The notes under the pieces were generated by a model. It was not told the DNA's origin. It was given only the letters and a program-made list of their open reading frames with translations, and did no database searches. A DNA stretch of 64,000 nt from Bacteroidota bacterium (GTDB lineage: Bacteria; Bacteroidota; Bacteroidia; Bacteroidales; Lentimicrobiaceae): contig JAEZNO010000025.1 of the NCBI GenBank assembly GCA_023441805.1, forward strand, positions 1-64,000. The letters are read 5' to 3'. This document shows, piece after piece, positions 62,781 to 64,000 of this stretch; the stretch's first letter is position 1; each line of letters opens with the position of its first letter. The position numbers and the translations under genes are program-made.

Positions 62781-64000
62781 TTAATTTCTATCGCTAAGGA
62801 TTCCCCGTGACATAGATAGAAAAATCCCAATAAAACATAAAATAGTAAATGTCAGGAATGCATAATGGAAACTTGATATCAGGCCTGATACATCGGTAAG
62901 GTGATCGGAATCCTTGCCCAAAGTTAGGGAGAAAATCATCAGTGTGATACCCATACTCAAGGTTTGTCCAACAAGTCGCATAGTGCCTAAAGTAGCTGAC
63001 GCCATTCCATATTCAGGTTGTTTCACCGAACTCATAACTGCATTAGTGTTTGGTGATGAGAATAGCCCAAATCCAATTCCCAATAATAGTAATACCAGAA
63101 CAAGAAAAACAATGCCGGTGCTAACTGATAGGAAAACAAAAGCACCAAGTCCGATAGTAGTTAGTGCCATTCCAATGGAGGCGACAATTGATGGTTGAAT
63201 ACGGTCGCTCAATTTTCCGGCAAGTGGTGAAATAATTGTCATCATCACAGGTTGGGCCATAAGGATGAGTCCTGCTTCGCTGGGTGAAATGTGTTTTACC
63301 TGCTGAAGGTAAAAACTTAATAGAAAGACCAAAGCAAAGGTTGCTGAATAATTGATAAGCGCAGCAGCATTTGAGAAAATAAAGACTTTGTTTTTGCTGA
63401 ATCGGGTAATGTTTAATAAAGGATCCTTGACTTTACTTTCTACAAATGAAAAGAGAAAAAGTCCTGCTATTCCGGGTAGTACTAAACTTAAACCTAAGAG
63501 ATCAGGTAATTTAGGGAAACCATATATTATGAGTGCAAGGCTCAGGATATAAACAATACTACCGGAAACATCAAACGGTTTGGTGTGATCAGGGGCTGAA
63601 TCGGCAGGTAATCTTCGTGTGGCAATAGGGATGATAATGGCTGCGAGCAAACAATTTGCGTAAAAGATACTTCTCCATCCAAGATACATTGTAAGAAAAC
63701 CACCAACTGTCGGCCCAATGCTAAGTCCCAGATAAACAGCAGCTACATTTATTCCAAGTACTTTTCCACGAACACTCTTATCGTACGCTGAAGTAAGGAT
63801 GGCAATAGCTGTTGCATAAATAAGAGCTCCTCCTATGCCATTAATAAACCTTGCGGTGATCATCATCCAGCTATTAACAGAAAGAGCCGTGATAAGTGAA
63901 GCAATGGCAAAGATCCATATCCCAGCAAGGAAGAACTTTCGGCGACCATTACGATCGGCCAGCTTGCCAAAGGGCAAGAGGAATAATGAAGCTGCAAGAA
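62781..64000 (-). CDS. MFS multidrug-type transporter (5' end outside the window)
   Basis: About 406 residues are visible. The open frame continues to the right edge, reading into a hydrophobic second helix before the motif PFGKLADRNGRRK, so the first helix and start codon are missing. The pattern LADRNGRRK and the later GPTVGGFL helix motif match 14-helix EmrB/QacA-like drug/proton antiporters. Roughly 12 helices are seen here. No partner EmrA gene is visible. The rhodanese gene follows after 36 bases. Confidence 0.88.
   Translation of the reverse strand, partial: LAASLFLLPFGKLADRNGRRKFFLAGIWIFAIASLITALSVNSWMMITARFINGIGGALIYATAIAILTSAYDKSVRGKVLGINVAAVYLGLSIGPTVGGFLTMYLGWRSIFYANCLLAAIIIPIATRRLPADSAPDHTKPFDVSGSIVYILSLALIIYGFPKLPDLLGLSLVLPGIAGLFLFSFVESKVKDPLLNITRFSKNKVFIFSNAAALINYSATFALVFLLSFYLQQVKHISPSEAGLILMAQPVMMTIISPLAGKLSDRIQPSIVASIGMALTTIGLGAFVFLSVSTGIVFLVLVLLLLGIGFGLFSSPNTNAVMSSVKQPEYGMASATLGTMRLVGQTLSMGITLMIFSLTLGKDSDHLTDVSGLISSFHYAFLTFTILCFIGIFLSMSRGILSDRN

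Overview
The window looks like a chromosomal segment from a Bacteroidota bacterium, probably near Bacteroidales/Marinilabiliales. Support: a type III glutamine synthetase, a GH92 mannosidase, DUF4831, DUF4199 and a short MutL-adjacent protein typical of the phylum; upstream boxes of the form TAnnTTTG, some with TTG/TTTG 19-21 bases ahead; A-rich leaders with few Shine-Dalgarno sequences; and the relic of a type IX secretion C-terminal signal. I cannot name the genus. Almost everything reads as ordinary core genome in short operons. The clearest mobile trace is the tail of an IS21-type helper gene at the left edge.

Layout. 1-450: IstB tail, a perfect hairpin and a large palindrome of 11-base repeats. 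0.4-9.5 kb (mostly minus): cysQ, uvrB, then hypothetical-mutL-rhomboid-rhomboid-EEP phosphatase, and a DUF6580 membrane protein. 9.6-12 kb: cydAB, a short-Q-loop cytochrome bd oxidase. 12-19.2 kb: an alpha-glucan block with a beta-phosphoglucomutase/GH65 phosphorylase fusion, two uridine-kinase-like paralogues (the first apparently dead), a GH13 amylase and an SLC45-like transporter. 19.3-25.3 kb: tRNA-Gly(CCC), macro-domain protein, NfeD protease, inositol monophosphatase, YCII-like protein, MtaB and a lone receiver protein. 25.3-34.8 kb: arcC-argF without arcA, an EamA exporter, GH92 mannosidase, phosphohexomutase, ugd-rfbD. 35-42.3 kb: a TetR-controlled efflux operon (TolC, HlyD lipoprotein, two ATPases, two permeases). 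42.6-46.2 kb: pstSCAB without phoU. 46.4-52 kb: GSIII, a Yip1 protein, DUF4831, tRNA-Lys(TTT), cupin, Sua5 and the SRP RNA. 52.1-58.1 kb: DUF4199, two glycosyltransferases, a decayed secreted-protein gene, and the four-enzyme nucleotide-heptose set hddA-gmhA-hddC-gmhB facing kdsA. 58.2-64 kb: rarA, two small DSI-repeat lipoproteins, a RhlE-like helicase, a rhodanese and an MFS exporter cut by the window edge.

How the genes work together. The 12-19 kb block can hydrolyse alpha-glucan, cleave a disaccharide with phosphate and convert beta-glucose-1-phosphate to glucose-6-phosphate. The heptose genes with kdsA and ugd/rfbD supply sugars for the outer-membrane glycolipid. arcC-argF can turn citrulline into ATP. 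The points I would look at first are the active/inactive kinase pair in the glucan block, the asymmetric ATPase pair with a repeated candidate TetR operator, the T9SS gene remnant at 54.9-55.2 kb, and the nested palindrome at 35.0-35.1 kb. I saw no CRISPR array, prophage or recognised defence system.
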